A stretch of DNA of 64,000 nucleotides from positions 1-64,000 of the forward strand of contig NZ_NCSQ01000168.1 in NCBI RefSeq assembly GCF_002105465.1, read 5' to 3'. The translations under genes and the position numbers were made by a program. Below, piece after piece: positions 8,583 through 16,491 of the stretch (within the stretch, counting starts at the first letter, position 1; each line of letters opens with the position of its first letter). The stretch is from Aquidulcibacter paucihalophilus. Lineage in GTDB: Bacteria; Pseudomonadota; Alphaproteobacteria; Caulobacterales; Aquidulcibacteraceae. The notes under the pieces are model-generated. The model had not been told where the DNA came from and ran no database searches. It saw nothing but the letters and a program-made list of their open reading frames with translations.

Positions 8583-9575
8583 TCAATCAGTTAGCTTGGC
8601 TTTTGCAAGTCTCAATTGTTCAATGAAGGGCTCTTTATTATTGGCTGTTCCGTCTTCAATGACCGTGCGCACATAGGCTTTGCTGATGCTTCTCCATTGG
8701 GATTGATCCAAGGCAGCATTTTCCGCTTTCAGCTGATCAGATATTGCCTGAATGAGCGCTTCTTGTTTGGCAAACTTAGGTCTCAAATTGAGTGCAATCC
8801 GAAGCGTATGCAATGCACTTGATGTGACCTTGTTGATAAATTTTGGCTTCTGAAAAAAGCGATCAAGAACGTCTATGTCATCTGGTGAAAGCTCCCGCCT
8901 GCGAAGCTTCAAACTGCAAAGTCGATGCACTAAAAACTCGGCGTGGAGATCTGGAGCACTGGCTAGGTCGATTTCGATTCTTTTATGGAACGTGTGCCAT
9001 ATGGCAAATTCTTTGCGGATGGCCTCGCCTTCAATTCCGAGCGCCAAAAAAATTGCGCCTTTGGTTTGGAAATATCTGCCGTCAAACTCTTGTTTTGTCG
9101 TCCCTCTGGGGGAGTTTCGCGACGCGTAGAATTTCGTGCTGGTCGACTTAATTGCGTCCAGAATCCTAATGAGTCTTGAAGCTCGCTGGCGGTGCAAATC
9201 AAGTTCATCGGCTGGGTCGCTTACATCAGCTTCTGCATGCTGGAATCTTAGTGGTTCCTCCGGAGAGCTGCGGACAAAGACCCAAGGGACAAATCCTATG
9301 CATACGCTCCAATAAATAAAACTCGGAGCGACAATCCCGTTTAAGAACGCCGATCCAAGCATGATCAATAGACCTGCGGTGATTAGTGCAAGAAGACCGG
9401 TCCACTTCTCCTTTCTGGCATAATCCGCAGTAGCAGATGACCAAGCGCTCCAGGTATCTGTTCCTATGGCGTCTTTGAAAGATTGTTTGTCGGTAAGCTC
9501 GAGAAGCTCTCGAAGAAGCTCTTCAAGATCGATTACTCTGTCGCGCTGTAAAATCTCTGGGCTGTTGGCGTGCAT
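8583..9575 (-). CDS. Hypothetical protein with two transmembrane helices
   Basis: I do not recognise this 330-residue protein. A hydrophobic pair of segments lies at about residues 60-100 (GLLALITAGLLIMLGSAFL and a second WSVCIGFVPWVFV stretch), giving a small hairpin in the membrane. The N-terminal part before it is acidic and helical, and the C-terminal two thirds are soluble, charged and helical. The ATG at 9575 is used; a TTG four codons earlier is possible. It stands alone between the AlpA-type gene and the Mrr-type nuclease, in a region rich in defence-type genes. A membrane-anchored effector or sensor is conceivable but unproven. No enzyme motif is visible. Confidence 0.65.
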   Translation of the reverse strand: MHANSPEILQRDRVIDLEELLRELLELTDKQSFKDAIGTDTWSAWSSATADYARKEKWTGLLALITAGLLIMLGSAFLNGIVAPSFIYWSVCIGFVPWVFVRSSPEEPLRFQHAEADVSDPADELDLHRQRASRLIRILDAIKSTSTKFYASRNSPRGTTKQEFDGRYFQTKGAIFLALGIEGEAIRKEFAIWHTFHKRIEIDLASAPDLHAEFLVHRLCSLKLRRRELSPDDIDVLDRFFQKPKFINKVTSSALHTLRIALNLRPKFAKQEALIQAISDQLKAENAALDQSQWRSISKAYVRTVIEDGTANNKEPFIEQLRLAKAKLTD

Positions 9576-9587
9576 TTTCCGGGTCAA

Positions 9588-10013
9588 TTGGCCTGAGTTG
9601 AAACTCTTTCGCTAAGCTAGAAGTAGAGTTTCTTGGTTTTTCAGCTTTGTAAACACCCTTCGCCAATTACTAGGTTCAATTGACCGATGTCGGCCCTAAA
9701 GCGGCCGAGTGTGTAGCGCAATTAGAACGTCCGCTGATTGACCGCGATTTCAAAACGAGTTTGCCAAGGGTTGAGCTAAACCGCGTTTCTGGTTGGCGTT
9801 CGGAGCAGGGTTAGAAACACAAAACTCTTTGGACTTTTGTGCACTCATGAACGGCCGATTTCGGCAATAGTTGGCCTATATCAGTCCTTCAGTCAGAGAT
9901 ATTAACAGCAATAGTGTCGTCGAAAGATACACGTCCCATTTACTAGGTCGATGTCTACTCAGTGTTCGTTCGCTACTTCTCCCAACCAAGATGGATCAAT
10001 GGTCGGGAAGTGG
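9588..10013. other. Gene-free stretch between membrane protein and Mrr-type gene
   Basis: I see no gene here. The sequence contains short imperfect inverted repeats such as GCCGATTTCGGC near 9853 but no clean terminator. It may be a degraded intergenic segment of the island. Confidence 0.4.
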
Positions 10014-11039
10014 TCATTTTGCAGGTGCCGGAATGTCGAAATTGAGGACGATGCCCGCATTTGGGATGCGCATTGCTTCGATCCATCGTCGCACTTCCTG
10101 ACGGTTTGCAGTGGTTATCGGATAGGCTCTCGCTGCAACGTCTTTTGCAGCGCCCGGCGTTAGGTCGCTTGTGGTCACGACCAAGCCAGCTTGAGACTTT
10201 TCGTGCAAATGGTCGGCGTACAGCGCCTTTACTACTACCTTTGAAATCTTTCCCTTTTGACGCTTGCATTGTACTATAATGGTCGGCGGCCCTCCAACTG
10301 GAATGCTTGGATTCCATAAACGTATGTCTATCCCACCATCATTGCGGCCAGGCCCAAGCTCGACGCTATAGCCCTGACGCTGGAACCACTCGGCTGTCAT
10401 TCCCTCGAACTGGCGCCAGTGCATTCTATCTATCTTGTCTGGATGCGCCGCCAAATAATTGATAAATCGTTGGTCAAAAAAACGACTATCCTCGCTTGGA
10501 AGCTTCTCACTTTTAAACAGCTCTGACAGCGCTACTGCATCCGCGTTGTCGATTTTGCGCGTGTAAAAGGGCGAGTGAGCCAATTCAAGTGCCATCGCCT
10601 CTTGCAGTGCCTCCCACAAGTGAAGCCGCTTGCTGCCAAGTAGTGTCCTCAGCTCAATATAAACCTCGTTCTGAGCCCCGGATTCACGGTTACGCCGCCT
10701 TAAATATTCATTTGCGACAGCCTCGATGCGGAGCAACTCCTCAATCGTAAGCAGATCCTGCCAATCGTCGCCGATTGTACTCATAAAGCGAATTCCTAGG
10801 GTCGGCATACCTTTGATTTTCGCGGCACCGAGCGTAAAAAGAAGGTCTCCAACGGTGTCTGCATAGATCTCCGAGGACAACCTAAGTACCCCTTCGCAAC
10901 TCAATTGTTTGGCGATGTCACTTTCCCGGTCGAGATGGCTCAGCAAATCGAATTCGGTAAGTGCAAAACCAGACCGTGTGCCTACGTCTTCGCTTAGCGC
11001 CGCTCGAAAGGAAAACGCTGGCATAATAATGTGGCCCAT
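10014..11039 (-). CDS. Mrr-family restriction endonuclease
   Basis: A 341-residue nuclease with an Mrr catalytic domain at the C-terminal end (about 205-325). The PD-(D/E)xK core is intact: an early glutamate in FEGMTAEWF (E212), the acidic loop NDGGIDIR with D238, and the QCKRQ motif with Q257 and K259. Mrr-type enzymes usually cut modified or foreign DNA and are defence proteins. The first 200 residues do not resemble the usual Mrr winged-helix domain; they are helical and may bind a target or partner. A purine-rich AAGGA lies upstream of the ATG. It is a single-gene unit in the island. The distant island methyltransferase could protect against it, but they are far apart, so an RM pair is not supported. 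Confidence 0.85.
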   Translation of the reverse strand: MGHIIMPAFSFRAALSEDVGTRSGFALTEFDLLSHLDRESDIAKQLSCEGVLRLSSEIYADTVGDLLFTLGAAKIKGMPTLGIRFMSTIGDDWQDLLTIEELLRIEAVANEYLRRRNRESGAQNEVYIELRTLLGSKRLHLWEALQEAMALELAHSPFYTRKIDNADAVALSELFKSEKLPSEDSRFFDQRFINYLAAHPDKIDRMHWRQFEGMTAEWFQRQGYSVELGPGRNDGGIDIRLWNPSIPVGGPPTIIVQCKRQKGKISKVVVKALYADHLHEKSQAGLVVTTSDLTPGAAKDVAARAYPITTANRQEVRRWIEAMRIPNAGIVLNFDIPAPAK

Positions 11040-11282
11040 ATTTTCTGAATTCCTTGCGAAGCATCTGCTGACACAGGTTATGCTGACCGCAGAGGCGCAT
11101 GTCCATTAGCAGGCAGATTTTGATAGCGTATTGGGGATATCACAATCCGCAATGGCTCAAGATCGCTCAATTGTTGGAAGGCAGTTATTGGCCTGACTAA
11201 TACCGGCTGAGTTTTAGAAGAATTGGCAATAGCTGGCCGGTAGCGGACCGGCGGCTTTCAGTTTGCTAGAGTCGAAAAGAAG
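11040..11282. other. Gap downstream of the HNH unit
   Basis: Nothing convincing is seen. Fragments of GGCCGGTAGCGGACCGGCGG type give weak stem-loops around 11233-11252, which may terminate the minus-strand HNH transcript. No T-tract follows. Confidence 0.35.
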
Positions 11283-11495
11283 TCATTCAGTCATGCTCTC
11301 AATCATGGCAGTAAGCGTCGGGAAGCCGCACAGCGATGCAACCGTAATGCTGACGCCGCAGGCGTGCATGAACGGCTCCAGCTTCGCCTCCACGTGGCAG
11401 ATTCCGGGTGATGGTTCGAGACTGTTTCTCGGTGCGCCAGAGATCACCTGCACTAGGGCCTCGACCGTCTGAAGGCTTAGCGGCAGCTGCATCAT
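11283..11495 (-). CDS. Small ORF translationally coupled to the HNH gene
   Basis: A 70-residue ORF whose ATG overlaps the TGA of the HNH gene (ATGA), the usual sign of translational coupling. The codons are GC-rich in the third position, like the HNH gene and unlike random sequence. The product (MMQLPLSLQTVEALVQ...) has no signal peptide or recognised motif; it contains three cysteines (C32, C46 and C55) and a histidine that could bind metal. Its role is unknown. Small proteins coupled to nucleases are often partners, inhibitors or accessory subunits, but this is inference. Confidence 0.55.
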   Translation of the reverse strand: MMQLPLSLQTVEALVQVISGAPRNSLEPSPGICHVEAKLEPFMHACGVSITVASLCGFPTLTAMIESMTE

Positions 11496-12526
11496 GGCTG
11501 GCCTTCGGACCCGTGGACGGCATGATAGTCGTCAGCGACCAGCCTCGCGGCGAAGTCCGCGAGGCTCCCCCATGTCGGGTTCCCGCCCTTCGGCAGGGTG
11601 GAAACCATCATGCGGTTCGAAGCCATGAGACCGTCCTCGAGCTGACGGGTCGTTACGTCGATGCGCACCGCCACCGTGAGCAGCTCCTCCCCAGCAAGCG
11701 ATACGATGATCCGGCTCTGCTCGCCTGGCATAATCGCGATGAGGTGTCGCGTCGGTTTGTCCCTCTCATCGCGCAGCAGCAGGTCGCGGATCTCGATCCT
11801 GATGCCGCTAACCAGTGCGGCGACCGATTCATTGTCACTGCGCCCGAGGGCGGCGTTGCGAAGGGGTTCGGCCTGCTGACTAAACGTCCACTGGTCGCCG
11901 AGTATGACGTGGGCGAAATTGAACGCGATCTTTATCAGTCCCCGCCAAACCGGGATCTCGTTGTAAGTGAACCGAGCCTTGAATTCGGTGGTATCCTCGG
12001 GGACGGCCGCAGCGATACTGTCCTCAATGGAGGTCAGGGCGCTGCCGTCAGGGTTCAGCATGCGTCGGCCTTGACGCTTCGCCTTCGCCTGCTTGCTGCG
12101 GACGATGGCCTCGACCTGCTTGCGGGTGCCGCGAACACTGAAGCGTTCGTTACCGTCGTCATCCATACTTGATGTCACCTGCGGGGGCGCGTGGTAGATG
12201 ATGTCGCCGACATGCGGTATCCGCATCTCGAACGCGGTTCCGGTCTGCATCGATGACGCGGGCAGCACAAGTTCTGGGATCTTGCCGCTGTAACCGGGCA
12301 TGCCGAACTTCTGGCGCACGATCGTCACGATGTCCTCGCGCATGATCTCGCCGTCGGTCGTCTTCCCGAGGTTGCTGTTGCATCCCGAGCAGACGTCGAA
12401 CGTGCACAGCGCATCCGGTCCGCCAAGCGCAGACGGGATCACATGCTCGCGCGACGGGCGAAGTCAGGCATCGCCCGCTTCGCCCTCTGCTAGCATGATC
12501 TCTTTGCAGTAGATGCAACGTTGCAA
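11492..12526 (-). pseudogene. HNH endonuclease gene interrupted by one in-frame TGA
   Basis: The reading frame encodes an HNH nuclease of the CxxC...EHVIP...CxxCN type: RCIYC near the start, REHVIPSALGG, then CSGCNSNLGKTTD. These metal and catalytic elements are all in one frame, but a single TGA at 12464-12466 separates the CIYC half from the EHVIP half. The start is unclear; TTG at 12526 is the best candidate and no ATG precedes CIYC in frame after an upstream TAG. If translated only from the GTG at 12442, the product would lose the first zinc knuckle and the catalytic histidine region. It therefore looks like a recently inactivated defence nuclease, a sequencing error, or a read-through gene. 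The remaining 300 residues are open and GC-rich. A coupled 70-residue ORF follows. Confidence 0.7.
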
Positions 12527-12836
12527 CTGAGGTGGCCTCTTTCGATCTTCGGCGGCATTTGTCGCGGCCTACCGCAGATATGGTGCTTCTTACGGCCGAT
12601 TTCCACCTCCCGAGAATCCATGCCGCGATCGCTCGCACCGCCGTTCATAAGCACAGTAAAGCAAAAAGCCTTCAGACCCACCTGCCAACTGTCGTGGGAC
12701 ATTATCAATGGCTGGAACACTCAGCCTTGACTTCAGTCTAAGCTCGTGCAGATTAATACCTAAAGACGCGTTGTCCTAAAGCCTCTGCAGAAGTTGCCCG
12801 CAGGATTGGTTTTTACACCCAAAAAGGAGAGCACCT

Positions 12837-12977
12837 ATGGCACTTAAACCAGGACCCAAGCCGATAGCAGAATCAACAGGGAAACCGGATCAGCGCCGCC
12901 GTGATAACAAGACCACACCAGGAAATACACCCTCCCTTAAGCCCAGCAAATCTAGCAAGACCCCCAAAAAGAATTGA
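12837..12977 (+). CDS. Small 46-residue Lys/Pro-rich protein
   Basis: A short gene with an AGGAG ribosome site eight bases before its ATG. The product starts MALKPGPKPIAEST and ends SKTPKKN; it is basic, rich in Pro, Lys and Ser, lacks hydrophobic residues and should be disordered. It is the only plus-strand gene recognised inside the island. A perfect 12-base inverted repeat follows 30 bases after the stop. The function is unknown. Highly basic disordered peptides can bind nucleic acid, but no motif supports that here. Confidence 0.55.
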   Translation: MALKPGPKPIAESTGKPDQRRRDNKTTPGNTPSLKPSKSSKTPKKN

Positions 12978-13007
12978 AAGAACCGCCAGTCGCCACCGTG
13001 CACCGGA

Positions 13008-13034
13008 ATGACCGGTTTCGCTGAAACCGGTCAT
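13008..13034. repeat. Perfect 12-bp inverted repeat with 3-nt loop
   Basis: ATGACCGGTTTC at 13008-13019 and GAAACCGGTCAT at 13023-13034 enclose GCT. No T-tract follows, so it is not a classical terminator. An outer pair TGAACGGC at 13038-13045 and GCCGTTCA at 13121-13128 lies just beyond. The group may be a REP-like element or a transcript-stabilising hairpin. Confidence 0.6.
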
Positions 13035-13226
13035 CCTTGAACGGCGAATACGGCGCCAACGATGACAGCAAATGGCCGATTGCGGATGCTCTGCTTATGA
13101 TCGCGCGGACGTTGAAAGCTGCCGTTCATAAGCGAAAGGATTCTCCAAATAATTAGCTGGATTTTAAGGGGCTGGAGTACTGGCTTTTAGGGCTGGTGAA
13201 AAGCGCCTGTAGGGTCAGTCCTACGG

Positions 13227-14222
13227 TTAGACGTCTCGGTCGACGAAAGAGTCGAGCCAGCCATTACCTTCGAGATATTTGCTATACAATCGCCGGCTTA
13301 AGATGCCCGCGGTGCCATCCTTTCCCCAACGATAGTATTGTGACAGATCGTCTAGTAACGGATCAAGCCAGTGATGGCGATGATATTGAAACTGACAATG
13401 CTCACCGCATATAAAGGCTTCACTCAGTTTTGGCTCTTCGTCGCGAAAAAATAGAAAGTCCCTGGCATAGACCTGCGTAATCTCATTCAACCGCGCGACT
13501 TCTTTAGCATCGAGGCGCAGCGTGACGAGACTTGGCTCAGTCGGATATTGCATGGGCGACATATAAACTATCGTAGCGGTGGGTAGGATTGGTAGCACCA
13601 ACTTGAGTCCAGAGTTGAGAACGTCTCGCGAGGCGGGAAAATTGTTCAAAAAGCCGTCCCCCGTGATGAACTCCTTCACTTCGCTAAACAGAATCGCCCA
13701 CCGACCTCGCATCATCCGCATGCGATAAGCGTCGTACAGCCCGCGCTGGTTCGCGGCGATTAGCGTCTTATCATCGGTGTTGGCGGCTAGTCCGGAGCCG
13801 CCCCGGTAACGCTCGGTTTTTTGTCTGATAGACTCGCGAATGTATGGGCTGCGGGCAAGCAGCGACGCAGTTACACGGGCGATTTGCGCTTCCTGTTCCT
13901 CTGGGAGCACCTGAGGCAGGATCCGTTCAACCAAAGGCTGATCGGCTGAGGCTAGCGACGCCTCAATCGTTCCTAGCCACTGCACGAACGCAGCCATTTC
14001 ACTGTCGGGCTCGTTGAATATCGGTTCGAAGGTCGAATTCCATGGTCCGCCAACCTTTATATGATGGGCATTAGTTATCGCCCCGTACGCGCCTGGTGGT
14101 GCACGGCGCACGACTCCATTCGGGCGGATTACTGAGACCATGCCATCAGCTGCCGCCCAATGGTCGGCGAGGGTTCGCGGCCACCAATGGTGCAATTCAG
14201 TCTTTAGGGGCTTCTGATTCAT
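13227..14222 (-). CDS. Hypothetical protein, possibly DUF4238-like
   Basis: A 331-residue soluble protein. The N-terminal HHWWPRTLADHW followed by an asparagine/histidine stretch (ITNAHHIKV) and a run of acidic residues is reminiscent of DUF4238-type proteins, which start with an HHxxP motif and often occur in defence or mobile regions; this comparison is by eye. A second cluster, CGEHCQFQYHRHHW near residues 285-298, has several cysteines and histidines and could bind zinc. No signal peptide or membrane helix is seen. It is the last island gene before the tRNA-Lys and stands alone. Function is not known. Confidence 0.6.
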   Translation of the reverse strand: MNQKPLKTELHHWWPRTLADHWAAADGMVSVIRPNGVVRRAPPGAYGAITNAHHIKVGGPWNSTFEPIFNEPDSEMAAFVQWLGTIEASLASADQPLVERILPQVLPEEQEAQIARVTASLLARSPYIRESIRQKTERYRGGSGLAANTDDKTLIAANQRGLYDAYRMRMMRGRWAILFSEVKEFITGDGFLNNFPASRDVLNSGLKLVLPILPTATIVYMSPMQYPTEPSLVTLRLDAKEVARLNEITQVYARDFLFFRDEEPKLSEAFICGEHCQFQYHRHHWLDPLLDDLSQYYRWGKDGTAGILSRRLYSKYLEGNGWLDSFVDRDV

Positions 14223-14771
14223 AGCCGTATACTGGGGTTATGGCTGGCTAATGTCGAGGCACCAAGATGTGGCCCCTCGCGTAACCTTGGCGGGAGGAGG
14301 AGCAGGTGTCTGTTCTGTACCAAAGTGCCGTTTAGCAGTGGACCCCGTCGAAGCCCAATTAATAAGGGTCCGTCTTTAAAGCTGTACGCTCGGCCGGCGC
14401 AAGGCTTTGCTTAGCGCAAAGAAGGCCTAGCGTGCAGCGCTGTTGTCGTTTCTTGCCTTGTTTATGTAGTTTGTGACCTAACCTTCATGCATTAGGCCTA
14501 GTTGGTTTTTCAAAGTCATCCTAAGGCCCTGTGACTTTCGCGCACCCTTTTGGCCGCACTGTAAAGGGAGCCGACAACGAACGTCAATCGAGGTCATTTG
14601 CTAGTCCAAGCTAGAAAAATTTTTTCCTCAGTAGCTATGTAAACTTATTGCGAGAAGCTGAGTAGATCGTACCTGACGACTTCTGTGCCCCAATTGTGCC
14701 CCAAATTGAAATTATCGGCGCTTTTTTATGAGGGTCGTTTTAATCAAATATATGTATTAATTGAGAAAATT
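14223..14771. other. Gene-free island end adjoining tRNA-Lys
   Basis: About 550 bases without a gene, where integrases of tRNA-targeting elements usually lie. Seen here: GGACCC at 14340-14345 paired with GGGTCC at 14366-14371, and the tandem repeat at 14684-14704. No integrase motifs could be read, so if an integrase was here it has been lost. Confidence 0.5.
14684..14704. repeat. Tandem TGTGCCCCAA repeat near the att end
   Basis: TGTGCCCCAA occurs at 14684-14693 and again at 14695-14704, an 11-base period. It lies about 70 bases from the tRNA 3' end, where integrase arm-type sites would be placed. The role is inferred from position only. Confidence 0.5.
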
Positions 14772-14847
<76 letters not shown>

Positions 14848-14948
14848 GACCGGCATGTCCTTCTGGGCGGATGCCGCTGGCGTTTGGTTTATGCCAGCCG
14901 CCCTTTTCGGGCGCAAGAAACAAGTGAAAGGGCGTATGGCCCAAATGG

Positions 14949-14970
14949 GCGCAGGGTTCAAGCCCTGCGC
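14949..14970. terminator. Hairpin GCGCAGGG/CCCTGCGC
   Basis: Eight-base perfect stem with a six-base loop, followed on the plus strand by CGCTTTTGTTT. It lies downstream of the minus-strand secreted-protein gene (end 15020), whose transcript it could end, and upstream of the tRNA. The U-tract is better on the plus strand, where no gene needs it, so the assignment is tentative. Confidence 0.4.
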
Positions 14971-15019
14971 CGCTTTTGTTTGCACGGCGTGTGCTTTTTG
15001 CCGGGCAACTGGGGGTCAA

Positions 15020-15565
15020 TTACCAAATCCAGGCCTCGATCCTGCGAGACCCTGCCTCTTCATAGGTACGACCGCGACGGTCTGTGCAGAGCACATAGCT
15101 GACGAGCGCTTTACGGCCACGGATCCAATCATGGCTTTTCTGACGATAACACCGTACAACAGGGGCGTGGTAGCCATAGCGGTCTTCAAAGCGGTCACGA
15201 TGGCGATCGTGGCGATCCCAACCACGGCCACGGTCAAAATCATCCCCGCCGCGTACTTCAAAGGACCAGTTCCAGCCACCCCAACCCGACCACGCCGAGG
15301 GATGATTGTACCATTGCTTGTCGCGACGCCAGCCGCGGCTTGGGTGATATTCATCAAAGCCCCAGCGGTTGGCATAGATGGCGGGATTGCCCCAGCGGGG
15401 GTTCCAGCTGTGCCATTGCCCATACGGCCCCCAATAATCGGAACCACGGCGGTCGACATAGACGGGTCCGGGCGAGCCCACATGGACGGAAATGCTTTGC
15501 GCCTGTGCAGGGGCTGTGAAGGCCAGACCGGCTAACACAAGGGCGCTGGTGAGAAGCAGACGCAT
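15020..15565 (-). CDS. Secreted aromatic/basic-rich protein of unknown function
   Basis: A 181-residue exported protein. A classical signal peptide (MRLLLTSALVLAGLAFTAPAQAQS) is cleaved after AQA. The mature part is rich in Trp, Tyr, Gly, Arg and Asp, with repeats such as DRGRGWDRHDRHRDRF, and has two cysteines near the C-terminus (VRCYRQKS and YVLCTDRRGR) that could form a disulphide. The start at 15565 is chosen because AAGGAG precedes it and the signal peptide begins there. It is the first chromosomal gene beyond the tRNA. No family is recognised; it resembles small periplasmic or outer-surface proteins of alphaproteobacteria. Confidence 0.75.
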   Translation of the reverse strand: MRLLLTSALVLAGLAFTAPAQAQSISVHVGSPGPVYVDRRGSDYWGPYGQWHSWNPRWGNPAIYANRWGFDEYHPSRGWRRDKQWYNHPSAWSGWGGWNWSFEVRGGDDFDRGRGWDRHDRHRDRFEDRYGYHAPVVRCYRQKSHDWIRGRKALVSYVLCTDRRGRTYEEAGSRRIEAWIW

Positions 15566-15713
15566 AGAAAACTCTCCTTGATTCAGATGTCCCTGATCGC
15601 AACTTTGCCTGCAACTCCCTGAAACCAGCATGAATAAGTTCTTCAGAAACATCACGCCTTGGTGATGACGGCCTGTAAATGCCACTTTAACCTTGAACCA
15701 GTATGAGGAAGGG

Positions 15714-16100
15714 ATGGATGTAAGCACACCTCTTCATTTGCAGGGCCCCGTGGTGGACAGAGCCCATTTGGAGCGCATGACTGGCGGCGATCACGAACTC
15801 GCCCTGGAAGTCTTGGGTCTTTTTCGCGAACAGATTGAGCTGTGGAGTAAGCTGTTGCAACCCAGCACGGAAACCCAAGACTGGGGTAATGCGGCCCACA
15901 CCGTAAAGGGCTCGGCACGGGGAATTGGTGCGTGGCAATTGGCCGAATTATGTGGCCGAGCCGAAGAGGCCAGCAAGTCCCGCCCGCTAAGCCGGGATGA
16001 TAAACGCGCCTTTTACGAAGCCATTACAACCGAGATGCAAGCAGTTATCGGCGAGATTGCCGTGATCGAGCATCACTATGCTTTGGCTTCGTTGCGTTAG
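15714..16100 (+). CDS. Stand-alone Hpt-domain phosphotransfer protein
   Basis: A 128-residue four-helix phosphotransfer protein. The phosphorylation site is H62 in AAHTVKGSARGIGA, a good match to the HxxKGxxxxxG box of Hpt domains, which pass phosphate between hybrid histidine kinases and response regulators. The ATG at 15714 follows an AGGAAGGG ribosome site. No kinase or receiver gene is next to it, so its partners must be elsewhere in the genome. It converges on the chorismate mutase gene and overlaps its end by four bases. Confidence 0.85.
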   Translation: MDVSTPLHLQGPVVDRAHLERMTGGDHELALEVLGLFREQIELWSKLLQPSTETQDWGNAAHTVKGSARGIGAWQLAELCGRAEEASKSRPLSRDDKRAFYEAITTEMQAVIGEIAVIEHHYALASLR

Positions 16101-16444
16101 TCCTCTTTCGAGGATGGTGATTTAGCCGATAAAGCGTCAAAAGCTTTGAATTCATAGGCGATACAGCGGTCCATCATGGTACGCCAGACTGGGTCGGCGA
16201 TGGACATGGACAAGCCGTGCTTTTCAGCGCTAACGGCGACTTTTGCGATCACATCAGCAATTCGGGCTTCGTCGCGCACAAGGCCGCGATGGCCCTTGAT
16301 CCGGGCGGCTGCATCCATAAAGCTCTGCCGCTCAGCAATCAGCGCCACCAGCATTCGGTCCAAGCGGTCAATCTCATAGCGCACGTCTGCCATGGTTTGG
16401 CAGGTGGCAGCCGTATTGCGGCTTTCAAGGCGATTATCTGTCAT
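16097..16444 (-). CDS. Chorismate mutase, AroQ class
   Basis: A 115-residue all-helical AroQ-type chorismate mutase, which turns chorismate into prephenate for phenylalanine and tyrosine synthesis. The long first helix MADVRYEIDRLDRMLVALIAERQSFMDAAARIKG contains the conserved R (VRxEID), the second has VRDEARIADVIAKV and the last has the WRTMMDRCIAYE signature. Length fits a monofunctional enzyme, without fused prephenate dehydratase. It is close to the LysR gene, but a shared operon is not evident. Confidence 0.88.
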   Translation of the reverse strand: MTDNRLESRNTAATCQTMADVRYEIDRLDRMLVALIAERQSFMDAAARIKGHRGLVRDEARIADVIAKVAVSAEKHGLSMSIADPVWRTMMDRCIAYEFKAFDALSAKSPSSKED

Positions 16445-16491
16445 GGCCGCGCAGATAGACTAGACTGCGGGCAGACGCAAAGCCTCAATCA

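Noticed and set aside
11408-12172. 254-codon open frame on the plus strand over the HNH gene
   Set aside because: The high GC third positions of the reverse HNH frame create it; it has no motif and no ribosome site.
12464-12466. Selenocysteine at the TGA of the HNH gene
   Set aside because: HNH nucleases have no selenocysteine at this position, and no convincing SECIS element follows; nonsense mutation or sequencing error is simpler.
14227-14232. Further GTATAC copy near the last island gene as a fourth operator
   Set aside because: Isolated copies are expected by chance in 64 kb; this one is unpaired and far from oriT.
1-14771. CRISPR array in the defence island
   Set aside because: No series of regular repeats with unique spacers was seen on either strand.
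14949-14970. A second tRNA because GGGTTCAAGCCC looks like a T arm
   Set aside because: The pairing does not match a five-base T stem with seven-base loop, and no D or anticodon arm is present nearby.
14855-15535. 226-codon plus-strand frame over the secreted-protein gene
   Set aside because: It is antisense to a gene with a clear signal peptide and ribosome site and has low-complexity translation.
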